The notes under the pieces were generated by a model, which was not told where the DNA came from, ran no database searches, and saw nothing but the letters and a program-made list of their open reading frames with translations. Positions 44,767 through 53,081 of a stretch of DNA of 64,000 nucleotides are shown here, piece by piece. Both the position numbers and the translations under genes were made by a program. Numbering within the stretch: the stretch's first letter is position 1; every line of letters starts with the position of its first letter. The stretch is from Brevibacillus brevis (GTDB lineage Bacteria; Bacillota; Bacilli; Brevibacillales; Brevibacillaceae), in the NCBI RefSeq assembly GCF_031583145.1, contig NZ_CP134050.1, forward strand, positions 2,617,501 to 2,681,500. The letters run 5' to 3'.

Positions 44767-45369
44767 ATGGTGATTTTATCCTGGGTGCTCAGCTATCTTA
44801 TCGGCTCGATTAGCTTTAGTTATCTCATCGCCAAAAAAGTAGCAGGAATCGATATCCGTTCCCACGGAAGCGGGAATGCCGGGGCGACGAACACGCTGCG
44901 CGTTTTGGGGAAAGGACCGGGAATCGCCGTTCTGATTTTGGATGCGCTGAAAGGGCTCGCGGCCATGGGGATTACCCATTTGATCACAGGGGATCCGGCA
45001 GCTTATGCGGTGTCGGGACTTTTTGCGATCGCGGGCCACAACTGGCCGATCTTTTTCGGGTTTCGCGGGGGAAAAGGCATTGCTACCACGCTTGGGGTAG
45101 CACTGGGCTTTTCTCCCGTGGCCTTTCTCATTGGTGCGGTTCTGGCTGTACTGGTGATCGCGGTGACGCGTTATGTATCGCTCGGTTCGCTGGTTCTCGT
45201 GACGGCATTGCCCATCGTCATTTATGTATTGGACAAACCGATTGCTTTTTTCTGGACGAGTTTGATTCTCGCGGTCTTTGCGTATGTTCGCCATTATAAT
45301 AATATCCGAAATCTTCTCACGGGAAACGAACGGAAGCTGGGAGACAAATCCCACCGCACACTGGGCTAG
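44767..45369 (+). CDS. plsY: Glycerol-3-phosphate acyltransferase PlsY
   Basis: A 200-residue membrane enzyme that moves the acyl group from acyl-phosphate to glycerol-3-phosphate, the first step of phospholipid synthesis. It has the three conserved loops: SHGSGNAGATN, the segment AGHNWPIFFGFRGGKG, and the C-terminal RHYNNIRNLL with glutamate after it. About five membrane helices. GGAGAGG precedes the ATG. It is followed at 12 bases by gpsA, which makes its substrate. Confidence 0.95.
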   Translation: MVILSWVLSYLIGSISFSYLIAKKVAGIDIRSHGSGNAGATNTLRVLGKGPGIAVLILDALKGLAAMGITHLITGDPAAYAVSGLFAIAGHNWPIFFGFRGGKGIATTLGVALGFSPVAFLIGAVLAVLVIAVTRYVSLGSLVLVTALPIVIYVLDKPIAFFWTSLILAVFAYVRHYNNIRNLLTGNERKLGDKSHRTLG

Positions 45370-45381
45370 GAGGGAAACCAA

Positions 45382-46410
45382 TTGATTCAAAATGTTGCCG
45401 TCATCGGCGCGGGCAGTTGGGGAACTGCACTCGCTACTGTTTTGGCGGATAACGGCCATCAGGTCTCCATTTGGATGCGGGACCCGAAGCAGGCTGACAG
45501 TATCAATCACGATCATGTAAACGAAAAGTACTTGCCAGGCGCCAAGCTTTCCGCCAGAATCGTCGCCACGACGGATTTGCGTCTTGCCGTGTCGGAAAAA
45601 CAGGTCGTACTCGTGGCTGTACCGTCCCACGCCATGCGGCAAATCTGCCGCGACCTTGCGCCGCTCGTTGCGGAAGAAGCGCTGCTGATTCACGCTGTCA
45701 AGGGATTTGAGCTGGAGACGCTCAAGCGCATGTCAGAGGTCATCTCCGAGGAGTTGCCCTCTGCAATCGCCTCGAGGCTGGCCGTGCTGTCCGGGCCGAG
45801 CCACGCGGAAGAAGTGGTTAAGCGGCAGCCTACCACGGTCGTCGTCGCCTCGGAGTCCGAAGAGAGCATGCTGCGGGCCCAGGACTTGCTGATGAACCGG
45901 AACTTCCGGGTTTACACCAATCCGGATGTGGTAGGCGCGGAAATCGCGGGTGCGCTGAAAAACATCATTGCACTGGGGGCAGGCATTTCCGATGGCCTCG
46001 GGTTCGGAGACAATGCCAAGGCTGCTTTGCTTACGCGCGGTCTCGCGGAGATCAGTCGCCTGGGACTCAAGATGGGAGCGATGCCGCCTACGTTCTCCGG
46101 GTTGGCCGGTATCGGTGATCTCGTCGCGACCTGCACGAGCAAGCACAGCCGAAATTGGCGGGCGGGGTTCCTGCTGGGCCAGGGCAAAAAGCTGGATGAC
46201 GTACTCAACGAAATCGGCATGGTCGTGGAAGGCGTTCGGACGACTCGTGCTGCCAACGTCATTGCCGAGCGGGAAGACGTGGAGATGCCGATTACGCACG
46301 TCCTTTACGCGATTTTGTTTGAGGGCAAGGACCCGCGGAAAGGCGTGGAAAAATTGATGGGAAGACTGAAAACGTACGAGATGGAATACTTGAATCCGGA
46401 CGGTGAGTAG
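45382..46410 (+). CDS. gpsA: Glycerol-3-phosphate dehydrogenase [NAD(P)+]
   Basis: A 342-residue enzyme that reduces dihydroxyacetone phosphate to sn-glycerol-3-phosphate for lipid synthesis. It has the Rossmann motif GAGSWGTALATVLADNGH, the LSGPSHAEEV segment and catalytic lysine in GALKNIIALGAG. The start is TTG at 45382, well supported by AGGAGGG nine bases upstream. It is in operon with plsY. Confidence 0.96.
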   Translation: MIQNVAVIGAGSWGTALATVLADNGHQVSIWMRDPKQADSINHDHVNEKYLPGAKLSARIVATTDLRLAVSEKQVVLVAVPSHAMRQICRDLAPLVAEEALLIHAVKGFELETLKRMSEVISEELPSAIASRLAVLSGPSHAEEVVKRQPTTVVVASESEESMLRAQDLLMNRNFRVYTNPDVVGAEIAGALKNIIALGAGISDGLGFGDNAKAALLTRGLAEISRLGLKMGAMPPTFSGLAGIGDLVATCTSKHSRNWRAGFLLGQGKKLDDVLNEIGMVVEGVRTTRAANVIAEREDVEMPITHVLYAILFEGKDPRKGVEKLMGRLKTYEMEYLNPDGE

Positions 46411-46482
46411 GCGAATGCCTCACACTTTTAGGCTCTTGCACATACCATAGGGTGTAAACCTTGGTGGCAGGAGGAGTCCAAT

Positions 46483-46752
46483 ATGAGCAATCCATTTTCT
46501 GGCGGGTTCTTGGATCGTTTGAAGGGGAAAGGCACGGAAAAAATCGATGAGTCAAAACTGCGTTCGTTGGCCAGTCAAGTAAAGAAGAGCGATTTTGAGG
46601 ACGAGGAAAAGCTGAGACAGATTATCAAAACGCTCGCCACACTCGCTGGAAAGCAGCTGACAGTCGAAAAGGAAGACAAGATCGTCGAGATGTTCTACAA
46701 CCAAGAAATCAATATCCACGACATGGCTTCCATATCCAAGCTGTTGAAATGA
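46483..46752 (+). CDS. Stage VI sporulation protein F family (SpoVIF)
   Basis: An 89-residue soluble protein whose second half (FEDEEKLRQIIKTLATLAGK) matches the SpoVIF/YjcC family, a sporulation protein that helps coat assembly late in sporulation. CAGGAGGAG precedes the ATG. A terminator follows within 100 bases. It lies between gpsA and a minus-strand gene; in B. subtilis the homolog is elsewhere. Confidence 0.8.
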   Translation: MSNPFSGGFLDRLKGKGTEKIDESKLRSLASQVKKSDFEDEEKLRQIIKTLATLAGKQLTVEKEDKIVEMFYNQEINIHDMASISKLLK

Positions 46753-46856
46753 GAGAAATGGGCGATTATGCCCGTTACCTGATGACAAATTGGTCATACA
46801 GTAAGACTAGGAACAATCATGGCTCTACAGGGACATGGCTGACCTACAGAACCAAG

Positions 46857-46887
46857 AAAAAAAGAGGGATCTCATCCCTCTTTTTTT
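46857..46887. terminator. Bidirectional terminator after spoVIF and the 168-residue gene
   Basis: A 14-bp stem (46857-46870 with 46874-46887) with a 3-nt loop, flanked by A and T runs. Confidence 0.9.
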
Positions 46888-47378
46888 CGTTGCTTTGCAT
46901 TGTTGCTGTTGCCGACTGTCTGGCTCAGGAGATTTTGGACTAATGGAGATTGCAGCAATCCCAGCAGCTGGCCGATATCTATGTTGCCAAGCGGATTGCT
47001 GTTGGTGGCTGCCGGTTCGGGTTCCGGTGACTCTTCTTCGGCCATTCTGGCTGCCTCGGATACGCCCTTGCGCCTGGTTCCCTTCTTTTCCGTCGCGGCC
47101 GCCTCTGCTTTTTCTTCCGGTTTTTTTCCGAGGTTTTCAAACAATTCCATCGCTCCGTACAACGAGTCCATCGTTTCCTCGACCTGACGGATCGTACTGC
47201 TGATCCCTTTGATATTATTTCGCATTCTGGAGACGGACGTCCGCAAGTCAACCGCTGGTACGATCTTTTTTGGCGTGATCGCCAGGGAAACGTCCGTCAC
47301 CTCTTCGCTCAGCTTCCTGCTTGGTATGGGGGCGTAGGGATTGCGCCATTTTCGCGTGTTTTTCGCTTTGCTGCTCAA
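46872..47378 (-). CDS. Unknown hydrophilic protein, 168 residues
   Basis: I do not recognise it. The start is probably TTG at 47378, with GGAGGG upstream. It is basic at the N-terminus (KAKNTRKWRNPYAPIPSRK), has a central coiled-coil-like segment (about residues 45-80), then an Ala/Glu/Pro-rich spacer and a C-terminal Leu/Gln-rich helix (IDIGQLLGLLQSPLVQNLL). It has no cysteine and no membrane segment. The setting among spoVIF, DUF2768 and spoIVA suggests a spore-related role, which is inference. Confidence 0.6.
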   Translation of the reverse strand: MSSKAKNTRKWRNPYAPIPSRKLSEEVTDVSLAITPKKIVPAVDLRTSVSRMRNNIKGISSTIRQVEETMDSLYGAMELFENLGKKPEEKAEAAATEKKGTRRKGVSEAARMAEEESPEPEPAATNSNPLGNIDIGQLLGLLQSPLVQNLLSQTVGNSNNAKQRKKEG

Positions 47379-47474
47379 TTGCCATCCCTCCAATGGGCGA
47401 ATTCATCAGGATAGTCTATGCGAACGTCCAGATGGAGGTTCGCAGGCCGTCAGACGAAGGCAGGCGAAATATGG

Positions 47475-47480
47475 TATAAT
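47475..47480 (+). promoter_or_regulatory. Extended -10 element before the DUF2768 gene
   Basis: TGGTATAAT (47472-47480) is a perfect extended -10. It overlaps the first possible ATG of the next gene, which argues for a start further downstream. No good -35 is visible. Confidence 0.55.
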
Positions 47481-47514
47481 GAAGCAAAAAATGCAAAGGA
47501 TGCTGTTTTTCCAG

Positions 47515-47703
47515 ATGGTTATCGATCCTATGACCAAGATGAACATCTCGTTGATTGCGATCGGCCTGATGTTTGTCTGCAACCTGCTCATGATTTTTGC
47601 CAGGAAAATGACCAATGCGCCACTTCGTTTTTTAGTCAAAACGTTGGCGTTTTTGCTGCTCCTCGCAGTTTTTGTCATGATCCTCATTGTCATTTTTGTC
47701 TAA
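47515..47703 (+). CDS. DUF2768-type small membrane protein (YphE-like)
   Basis: A 62-residue protein with two membrane helices (about residues 10-29 and 40-61). Its size and place between gpsA and the yphF-like gene match B. subtilis YphE. In-frame ATGs also occur at 47479, 47491 and 47500; because the promoter -10 covers the first and AAAGGA precedes 47515, I prefer the latter. Function unknown. Confidence 0.65.
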   Translation: MVIDPMTKMNISLIAIGLMFVCNLLMIFARKMTNAPLRFLVKTLAFLLLLAVFVMILIVIFV

Positions 47704-47715
47704 GGAGAGGGAAAA

Positions 47716-48012
47716 ATGTCTCAACTAACGCTAGTAACCCGTGACGGCAGACATGTGCTTCCGGTAGAGCTCAACCAGACGGTCGTCGCTCTCGCCAAAA
47801 AGAACAAGGTCGTGTGGGGGCACGCTTGCCAACGAGGGGTATGTGCCCAGTGCCGGACGCTTGTCGTCGAAGGCGCGGAATATCTAAACGAAGTCACCAA
47901 TGAAGAAAAGCTCCGGCTGCGCAAAGCAGAACGCGCAGAAGGGTATCGGCTCGGCTGCCAGATTCAGATCGTCCGAGAGGGAGATGTACAGCTGGCACAT
48001 CGGCCGTATTGA
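47716..48012 (+). CDS. 2Fe-2S ferredoxin (first of two)
   Basis: A 98-residue plant-type ferredoxin fold. The cluster ligands are CQRGVCAQC (C-x4-C-x2-C) and the cysteine of RLGCQI near residue 82. AGGAGAGGG precedes the ATG. A second ferredoxin starts 16 bases after its stop. Partner enzymes are not visible in the cluster. Confidence 0.88.
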   Translation: MSQLTLVTRDGRHVLPVELNQTVVALAKKNKVVWGHACQRGVCAQCRTLVVEGAEYLNEVTNEEKLRLRKAERAEGYRLGCQIQIVREGDVQLAHRPY

Positions 48013-48028
48013 CAGGAGTCGTGGTACC

Positions 48029-48370
48029 ATGGGCAAAGTAACGTTTCTCCCAAGCGGGAAAAGCATCAAAGCAAGGCCAGGACAATCGATGGTCAGTGCC
48101 GCTGCAGCCGCACGAGTCGTCATCCCTCAGCGCTGCGGTGGACATGCCTCCTGCCTGATGTGCCGTGTAGTACTGGAAAGCGGCGAACTGTCCCCGCCAT
48201 CCGCTCTGGAAAAAAGGAAGATGCCGGAACGGGATCTCGCGGAAGGCGTCAGGCTCGGCTGTCAGGCAAAAGCGACCGGCAAAGACTGCACGGTACGCAT
48301 CCCCGAAAACCGCTTGAAGTCCGTCGTACAGGCGGCGTTGGAGCGACAGCGGAAAGAAAACGAAGAGTAA
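48029..48370 (+). CDS. 2Fe-2S ferredoxin (second of two)
   Basis: A 113-residue protein of the same fold. Ligands are CGGHASCLMC, one residue longer in the first spacing than in its neighbour, and the cysteine of RLGCQA. The C-terminus adds a basic helix. ACAGGAG precedes the ATG at 48029. It shares only moderate similarity with the first copy, so this is an old duplication or two separate genes rather than a recent repeat. Confidence 0.85.
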   Translation: MGKVTFLPSGKSIKARPGQSMVSAAAAARVVIPQRCGGHASCLMCRVVLESGELSPPSALEKRKMPERDLAEGVRLGCQAKATGKDCTVRIPENRLKSVVQAALERQRKENEE

Positions 48371-48390
48371 GGTAGAGGTGTACATCTTTC

Positions 48391-49116
48391 ATGTGGCAAT
48401 CATGGCGCAAATCGTTCAAGCTGATCGCGAGCTTGGCTGTCCTATCCGTCCTCTTGTCCGGCTGCTTGTATCCGGACGAGCGCAAGGCGGAAAACCAAGT
48501 TCCCAGCGTATTTTATTTGGAAGCGACGCAAAAGGCAATCGAGCAATTTCAACAAGACACTGGAGTGCTGCCGATTGTGACCAAGCAGATGGACACGCCC
48601 ATCTTTGAAAAATACGAAATCGACTTTCGTAAAATGATCCCCAGGTACATGCCGGATGCACCGGGGAACGCCTTTGAAAAAGGCGGCGTCTACAAGTACG
48701 TCTTAATTGACGTGGAAACCAAACCGACAGCGAAGCTGCTGAATCTGGGAGCCGTCAGCACGGTAGCTGACGTGCAAAGCGCGGTAAACCGTTATCGCGG
48801 ATACTACAACAAGCTGCCCATCAAAGACGACCTGGGCAACGGCTACTACTCGATCGACCACGAGGAGCTCGGTGTGAAAACGTGGCAGGTTCCTTCCACA
48901 GTCGGCCAAAACTTTTTGCCTCTGGTCATGAACGCAAACGGCGAAGTAGGCATCGATTATGCGTCGGATATCGCGCAGCTGCTGCGTGAGAAAAAAGTGG
49001 AAGTACCGAAAAATACCGACCCGCGTTACGTGTTTGCCCGCGAATCGATGTTCGTGCCGGCGAAATCTTTCCCGTATGAATTGGTAAACGGCGAACCGCG
49101 CCTGCTCAAATTGTAA
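48391..49116 (+). CDS. yphF: Lipoprotein, YphF-like
   Basis: A 241-residue protein with a lipoprotein signal peptide: basic start, hydrophobic core LIASLAVLSVLL and lipobox LSGC with the cysteine at residue 25. It lies directly before spoIVA, as does yphF in B. subtilis. The mature part is soluble with no known catalytic motif. It is probably read together with the two ferredoxin genes; the link between them is unknown. Confidence 0.82.
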   Translation: MWQSWRKSFKLIASLAVLSVLLSGCLYPDERKAENQVPSVFYLEATQKAIEQFQQDTGVLPIVTKQMDTPIFEKYEIDFRKMIPRYMPDAPGNAFEKGGVYKYVLIDVETKPTAKLLNLGAVSTVADVQSAVNRYRGYYNKLPIKDDLGNGYYSIDHEELGVKTWQVPSTVGQNFLPLVMNANGEVGIDYASDIAQLLREKKVEVPKNTDPRYVFARESMFVPAKSFPYELVNGEPRLLKL

Positions 49117-49118
49117 CG

Positions 49119-49150
49119 AAAAAACGACTCGAGTCCGAGTCGTTTTTTTT
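49119..49150 (+). terminator. Terminator of the ferredoxin-lipoprotein operon
   Basis: A perfect CGACTCG/CGAGTCG stem (49125-49131 with 49136-49142) with a 4-nt loop, extended by A/T and ending in eight T. Confidence 0.9.
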
Positions 49151-49232
49151 GTTCTAGTTATCCAGCAAATACATATATTTGTACTGTCCACGAAACTAGT
49201 ACGAGATTCCCGGGGAAAATACTGGCGGTCAG

Positions 49233-49260
49233 GGATAATTCGGAAAAACGGTCATAGTGT
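49233..49260 (+). promoter_or_regulatory. Possible sigma-E promoter of spoIVA
   Basis: GGATAATT (49233-49240) and CATAGTGT (49253-49260) with 12 bases between resemble a sigma-E promoter; spoIVA is a known mother-cell sigma-E gene. The -10 is imperfect. Confidence 0.4.
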
Positions 49261-49289
49261 AAAAATAGACAAATAGAAGGAGGTCATCG

Positions 49290-50771
49290 ATGGTGGAACG
49301 AGTCGACATCTTTAAAGACATAGCCGAACGGACGGGCGGCGATATCTACCTGGGAGTGGTAGGGCCCGTACGTACGGGAAAATCGACCTTTATCAAGCGG
49401 TTTATGGAGCAGGTCGTCATCCCGAATATCCAGTCGGAAGCAGAGCGGATCCGAGCAACGGATGAATTGCCGCAGAGTGCTTCAGGCCGAACGATCATGA
49501 CGACAGAACCAAAATTTGTTCCGAATCAGGCCGTCAATGTACATGTAACCGAAGGGCTCAGTATCAACGTCCGCCTCGTTGACTGCGTCGGTTATACGGT
49601 ACAAGGGGCCAAAGGATTTGAAGACGACAACGGGCCGCGGATGGTGAACACCCCCTGGTACGAAGAGCCGGTCCCGTTCGAAGAAGCAGCGGAAGTAGGG
49701 ACCCGCAAAGTCATCCAGGAGCATTCTACCATCGGGATCGTGGTCACGACAGACGGCAGTATCGCGGAGATTCCGCGTGTGGGATACATTGACGCCGAGG
49801 AACGGGTGGTAAACGAGCTCAAGGAAGTAGGGAAGCCGTTCGTCATTGTGGTCAACTCCACGCGTCCGCGCTCGGACGAGGCCCAAAACCTCCGCTTGCA
49901 GCTCCAGGAAAAATACGATGTTCCGGTAGTAGCCCTCTCTGTGGATCACATGTCGGAACAGGAAATCTTGCTTCTCATGAGAGAAGTACTGTTTGAGTTC
50001 CCAGTCCATGAAGTAAACGTAAACCTGCCAAGCTGGGTCATGGTGCTGGAGAGCGGGCACTGGCTCCGCCAAAACTACGAGGAAGCCGTACGTGAAACCG
50101 TGCAGGATATTCGCAGGTTGCGCGACGTGGACCGCGTCGTCGGCTTCTTCAACGACTACGACTTCGTGGAGCGAGCGTCCCTCGCAGGCATGCACATGGG
50201 GCAGGGGATAGCGGAAATCGATCTCTATGCTCCGGATGAACTGTACGACCGCATACTGATGGAGATCGTAGGGGTCGAGATCAATGGCAAGGATCACTTG
50301 CTGAAAATCATGCAGGAGTTTGCCCATGCCAAGCGTGAGTATGATCAGGTGGCAGAAGCGCTGCACATGGTCCGCAGTACAGGTTATGGCATAGCGGCTC
50401 CGTCCTTGCATGAAATGACCTTGGACGAACCTGAACTCATTCGCCAAGGACCTCGTTTCGGCGTTCGGTTGAAGGCGACCGCTCCTTCCATTCACATGAT
50501 CCGCGTCGATGTAGAATCCGAGTTCGCACCGATCATCGGGACCGAAAAGCAGAGCGAAGAGCTCGTCCGATACCTGATGCAAGACTTTGACAAAGACCCG
50601 CTCTCGATCTGGAATTCCGACATCTTCGGCCGTTCGCTCCATTCCATCGTCAGGGAGGGCATCCAGGCGAAAATTACGATGATGCCCGACAACGCCCGCT
50701 ACAAATTGCAGGAAACGCTGGGACGGATTATCAACGAAGGCTCGGGTGGACTGATCGCGATTATTTTGTAA
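49290..50771 (+). CDS. spoIVA: Stage IV sporulation protein A
   Basis: A 493-residue ATPase that polymerises on the forespore surface and forms the base of the spore coat. It has the P-loop VGPVRTGKSTFIKR near residue 27, the DCVGYTVQGAKGFEDD segment, TTDGSIAEIPR, and the C-terminal region ending ELLRIINEGSGGLIAIIL-like that binds the forespore surface anchor SpoVM. AAGGAGGTC precedes the ATG. The length equals that of other SpoIVA proteins. Confidence 0.97.
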   Translation: MVERVDIFKDIAERTGGDIYLGVVGPVRTGKSTFIKRFMEQVVIPNIQSEAERIRATDELPQSASGRTIMTTEPKFVPNQAVNVHVTEGLSINVRLVDCVGYTVQGAKGFEDDNGPRMVNTPWYEEPVPFEEAAEVGTRKVIQEHSTIGIVVTTDGSIAEIPRVGYIDAEERVVNELKEVGKPFVIVVNSTRPRSDEAQNLRLQLQEKYDVPVVALSVDHMSEQEILLLMREVLFEFPVHEVNVNLPSWVMVLESGHWLRQNYEEAVRETVQDIRRLRDVDRVVGFFNDYDFVERASLAGMHMGQGIAEIDLYAPDELYDRILMEIVGVEINGKDHLLKIMQEFAHAKREYDQVAEALHMVRSTGYGIAAPSLHEMTLDEPELIRQGPRFGVRLKATAPSIHMIRVDVESEFAPIIGTEKQSEELVRYLMQDFDKDPLSIWNSDIFGRSLHSIVREGIQAKITMMPDNARYKLQETLGRIINEGSGGLIAIIL

Positions 50772-50811
50772 GAACTAGGAGAAAAGTCCTAGAAAGGCAT
50801 TTAAAAATGGA

Positions 50812-50838
50812 GGCACCCGGCGTGACGGGATGCCTTTT
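50812..50838 (+). terminator. Terminator of spoIVA
   Basis: A stem of AGGCA-CCCG with CGGG-TGCCT (one bulged A), followed by eight T. Confidence 0.85.
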
Positions 50839-50873
50839 TTTCTTGTATTTCGCTTTATTTCGACAGGAGGGGC

Positions 50874-50902
50874 TTGAATTTAGGAAATCGGTGTATTACT
50901 AT
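50874..50902 (+). promoter_or_regulatory. Sigma-A promoter of the HU gene
   Basis: TTGAAT (50874-50879), 17 bases, TACTAT (50897-50902). The transcript would have a leader of about 100 bases. Confidence 0.65.
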
Positions 50903-51009
50903 AAGCTTGTCAGAACGGTAAAAACAACCATTCGTGTATAAAACGCACGGTTTCGGTTAAGAAAAATAGTAATAAGGACTTGGCGTTCTTTGAGGGGAGG
51001 TGAACAAAA

Positions 51010-51282
51010 ATGAACAAAACAGAACTGATTGCAAAAGTGGCTGAAACCACTGAACTCACCAAGAAAGATGCGACCAAAGCTGTTGACGCAGTACTCGACG
51101 CAATTGCTGACGCATTGAAAACAGGTGACAAAGTCCAACTGATCGGCTTTGGTAACTTCGAGGTTCGTGAGCGTGCGGCTCGTAAAGGTCGTAACCCGCA
51201 AACAGGCGAAGAGATCGAAATCGCTTCCAGCAAAGTGCCTGCGTTTAAACCGGGCAAGCAACTCAAAGACTCCATCAAGTAA
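51010..51282 (+). CDS. hup: DNA-binding protein HU
   Basis: A 90-residue histone-like protein that bends and compacts DNA. It starts [12 protein letters not shown], has the [21 protein letters not shown] arm that wraps around DNA, and ends with [21 protein letters not shown] precedes the ATG. Gene order spoIVA-hup-folE is that of B. subtilis. Confidence 0.97.
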   Translation: MNKTELIAKVAETTELTKKDATKAVDAVLDAIADALKTGDKVQLIGFGNFEVRERAARKGRNPQTGEEIEIASSKVPAFKPGKQLKDSIK

Positions 51283-51311
51283 TCGTCACGTACGTGATCG
51301 AAACACTTACA

Positions 51312-51347
51312 TAAAAAAATCCACATTTTTGCAATGTGGATTTTTTT
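51312..51347 (+). terminator. Terminator of the HU gene
   Basis: A 15-bp stem (AAAAAAATCCACATT with its complement) and a T run. Confidence 0.9.
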
Positions 51348-51393
51348 CTGCCTAAATTGGGTGAGTTACATAAGGTTCACGCTGCGAATGTTT

Positions 51394-51422
51394 TTGTTTT
51401 TTGGCAGACGTTGTGATAAGAT
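51394..51422 (+). promoter_or_regulatory. Possible promoter of folE
   Basis: TTGTTT (51394-51399), 17 bases, TAAGAT (51417-51422), about 70 bases before folE. Confidence 0.45.
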
Positions 51423-51492
51423 GGCCTTGTTTCTTTGACGAGACAAGACCCTGAATTTAAAGAGCCAGAGTCTCAAGGTAGGAGGTACGCAA

Positions 51493-52056
51493 ATGGACGT
51501 TGATTTGGATAAAATACAGCAGGCTGTCCGGATGATTCTCGAAGCGGTAGGGGAAGATCCGGATCGGGAAGGGCTGTTGGATACGCCGAAACGTGTAGCG
51601 AAAATGTACGCCGAAGTATTCGAAGGCATGAGAATAGACGAGGAACAATATTTCGAAACCGTGTTTAGTGAAGATCACGAAGAGATGGTTCTCGTGAAGG
51701 ACATTCCGTTCTACTCGATGTGCGAGCATCACCTGGTGCCTTTCTTCGGAAAAGCGCATGTGGCCTACGTGCCGCGCGGAGGCCGGGTGGTCGGACTTAG
51801 CAAGCTGGCGAGGGCCGTCGACACGGTAGCGCGCCGTCCGCAATTGCAGGAGAGAATCACCTCGACGGTAGCGGATGCCATCGTCCGCAAGCTGGATCCT
51901 CACGGTGTCGTCGTGGTCGTGGAAGCCGAGCATATGTGCATGACGATGCGGGGAGTCAAAAAGCCTGGTTCCAAAACCGTCACCTCTGCTGTGCGCGGGA
52001 TGTTCGAAAAGGATGCCGCTGCGAGAGCCGAGGTATTCAGCCTGATCCGCTCGTAA
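51493..52056 (+). CDS. folE: GTP cyclohydrolase I
   Basis: A 187-residue enzyme that opens GTP to dihydroneopterin triphosphate, the first step of folate synthesis. It has the zinc site [18 protein letters not shown], then [10 protein letters not shown] and the second metal cysteine in [20 protein letters not shown] precedes the ATG. In B. subtilis this gene (mtrA) forms an operon with mtrB; here mtrB is a kilobase away after a tRNA and another gene. Confidence 0.96.
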   Translation: MDVDLDKIQQAVRMILEAVGEDPDREGLLDTPKRVAKMYAEVFEGMRIDEEQYFETVFSEDHEEMVLVKDIPFYSMCEHHLVPFFGKAHVAYVPRGGRVVGLSKLARAVDTVARRPQLQERITSTVADAIVRKLDPHGVVVVVEAEHMCMTMRGVKKPGSKTVTSAVRGMFEKDAAARAEVFSLIRS

Positions 52057-52093
52057 TACTCCGGGCGTCATTAGAAAAAAACGTAAAAAGCTA

Positions 52094-52122
52094 TTGACCG
52101 TACAGGTAAATTATTGTATAGT
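52094..52122 (+). promoter_or_regulatory. Sigma-A promoter of the tRNA-Pro gene
   Basis: TTGACC (52094-52099), 17 bases, TATAGT (52117-52122), ending 12 bases before the tRNA. Confidence 0.8.
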
Positions 52123-52134
52123 ACAGATGTACGT

Positions 52135-52211
52135 CGGGATGTGGCGCAGCCCGGTAGCGCGCACCCTTGGGGTGGGTGAGGTCCAGGGTTCGAATCCCTG
52201 CATTCCGACCA
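52135..52211 (+). tRNA. tRNA-Pro (anticodon GGG)
   Basis: A 77-base cloverleaf. Acceptor CGGGATG pairs with CATTCCG (one G-U). D stem GCGC/GCGC. Anticodon stem CACCC/GGGTG closes the loop TTGGGGT, which gives anticodon GGG. The T arm is CAGGG-TTCGAAT-CCCTG. CCA is encoded. It has its own promoter and terminator. Confidence 0.96.
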
Positions 52212-52230
52212 TCTACATTGCATGTACGGA

Positions 52231-52256
52231 AGCCTGAGAGATCAGGCTTCTTTTTT
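52231..52256 (+). terminator. Terminator of the tRNA-Pro gene
   Basis: A 7-bp stem (52231-52237 with 52242-52248), 4-nt loop, then TCTTTTTT. Confidence 0.85.
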
Positions 52257-52348
52257 CGTTTGATCCGGATTCCATATTTTCTATTGGCTTCCTGTTCTTT
52301 CTTTTCTATAATAGGGGAGAGACAAGCTAGGAAAGGTTGTTCGTAGCC

Positions 52349-53041
52349 ATGAAGGTTCCCGTATCGCTTCAGCCCTATATGAATCAGTTATCGCAATCGT
52401 ATGGTACCTCTCTGGCGCAAGGGTCGCTACCGGCCGGAGATCCGGGAATGTTTTCCGACGTGCTGCAGGCGCAGCTCTCTGCCGGCCAGCGCGTCATTAC
52501 CGCCGAGGAGATCATCGCGGATCTGGATGGTTCGCCTGAATGGAACTACCCGCAGGGTGATTACGGCAGTCGAACAGATGCTTCTGCTAGCGGGGCGAAC
52601 GGAGGCCGATCCTCCATCCCACCCGCAGACCTGATGCATAAAATCGATCGAGTGGCCCAGTCGATTGGCGTGGATAAAGATTTGGTCCGGGAAGTGGTAC
52701 GCGCAGAGTCCAACTTCAATCCGTTGGCCGTCTCCGGTGCAGGAGCCAAGGGGTTGATGCAGCTCATGGATCAGACAGCGAAAGCGTTGAACGTTCGCGA
52801 TGTCTATAATCCGGATGAAAACCTTACCGGGGGCACCAAGTATTTAAAGAGCCTCTTGGACCGTTACGACGGCAATGTGAAGGTGGCGCTGGCTGCATAC
52901 AATGCCGGGCCGGGACGTGTTAGCCGCCTGGGGATCGACGACGATCAGGAATTGATGGAGAAGTACGACCAATTGCCCCAAGAGACGCAGCGCTATGTGG
53001 AAAAAATCATGAACAGATTGCAGTCTGACCGGACATCATAG
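52349..53041 (+). CDS. Lytic transglycosylase (SLT domain)
   Basis: A 230-residue protein whose C-terminal half (about residues 95-215) is an SLT/goose-lysozyme-like domain: catalytic glutamate in [10 protein letters not shown], then [29 protein letters not shown] and [13 protein letters not shown]. The first 90 residues are low-complexity with no signal peptide I can see, as in several small Firmicute transglycosylases. The start is uncertain: ATG at 52349 has GGAAAGG about 12 bases upstream, and a TTG at 52337 lies too close to that site. It would cleave peptidoglycan glycan strands. Confidence 0.88.
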   Translation: MKVPVSLQPYMNQLSQSYGTSLAQGSLPAGDPGMFSDVLQAQLSAGQRVITAEEIIADLDGSPEWNYPQGDYGSRTDASASGANGGRSSIPPADLMHKIDRVAQSIGVDKDLVREVVRAESNFNPLAVSGAGAKGLMQLMDQTAKALNVRDVYNPDENLTGGTKYLKSLLDRYDGNVKVALAAYNAGPGRVSRLGIDDDQELMEKYDQLPQETQRYVEKIMNRLQSDRTS

Positions 53042-53081
53042 TAGTCAAAGACACATATCGCACCCGCAAGGAGGAAAAACA

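Noticed and set aside
47716-48370. Tandem ferredoxins as a recent duplication
   Set aside because: The two differ in length, cysteine spacing and most positions, so a recent copy event is not supported.
51283-51492. Possible folate (THF) riboswitch before folE
   Set aside because: The space holds the HU terminator and a simple promoter; no THF-like conserved core was seen.
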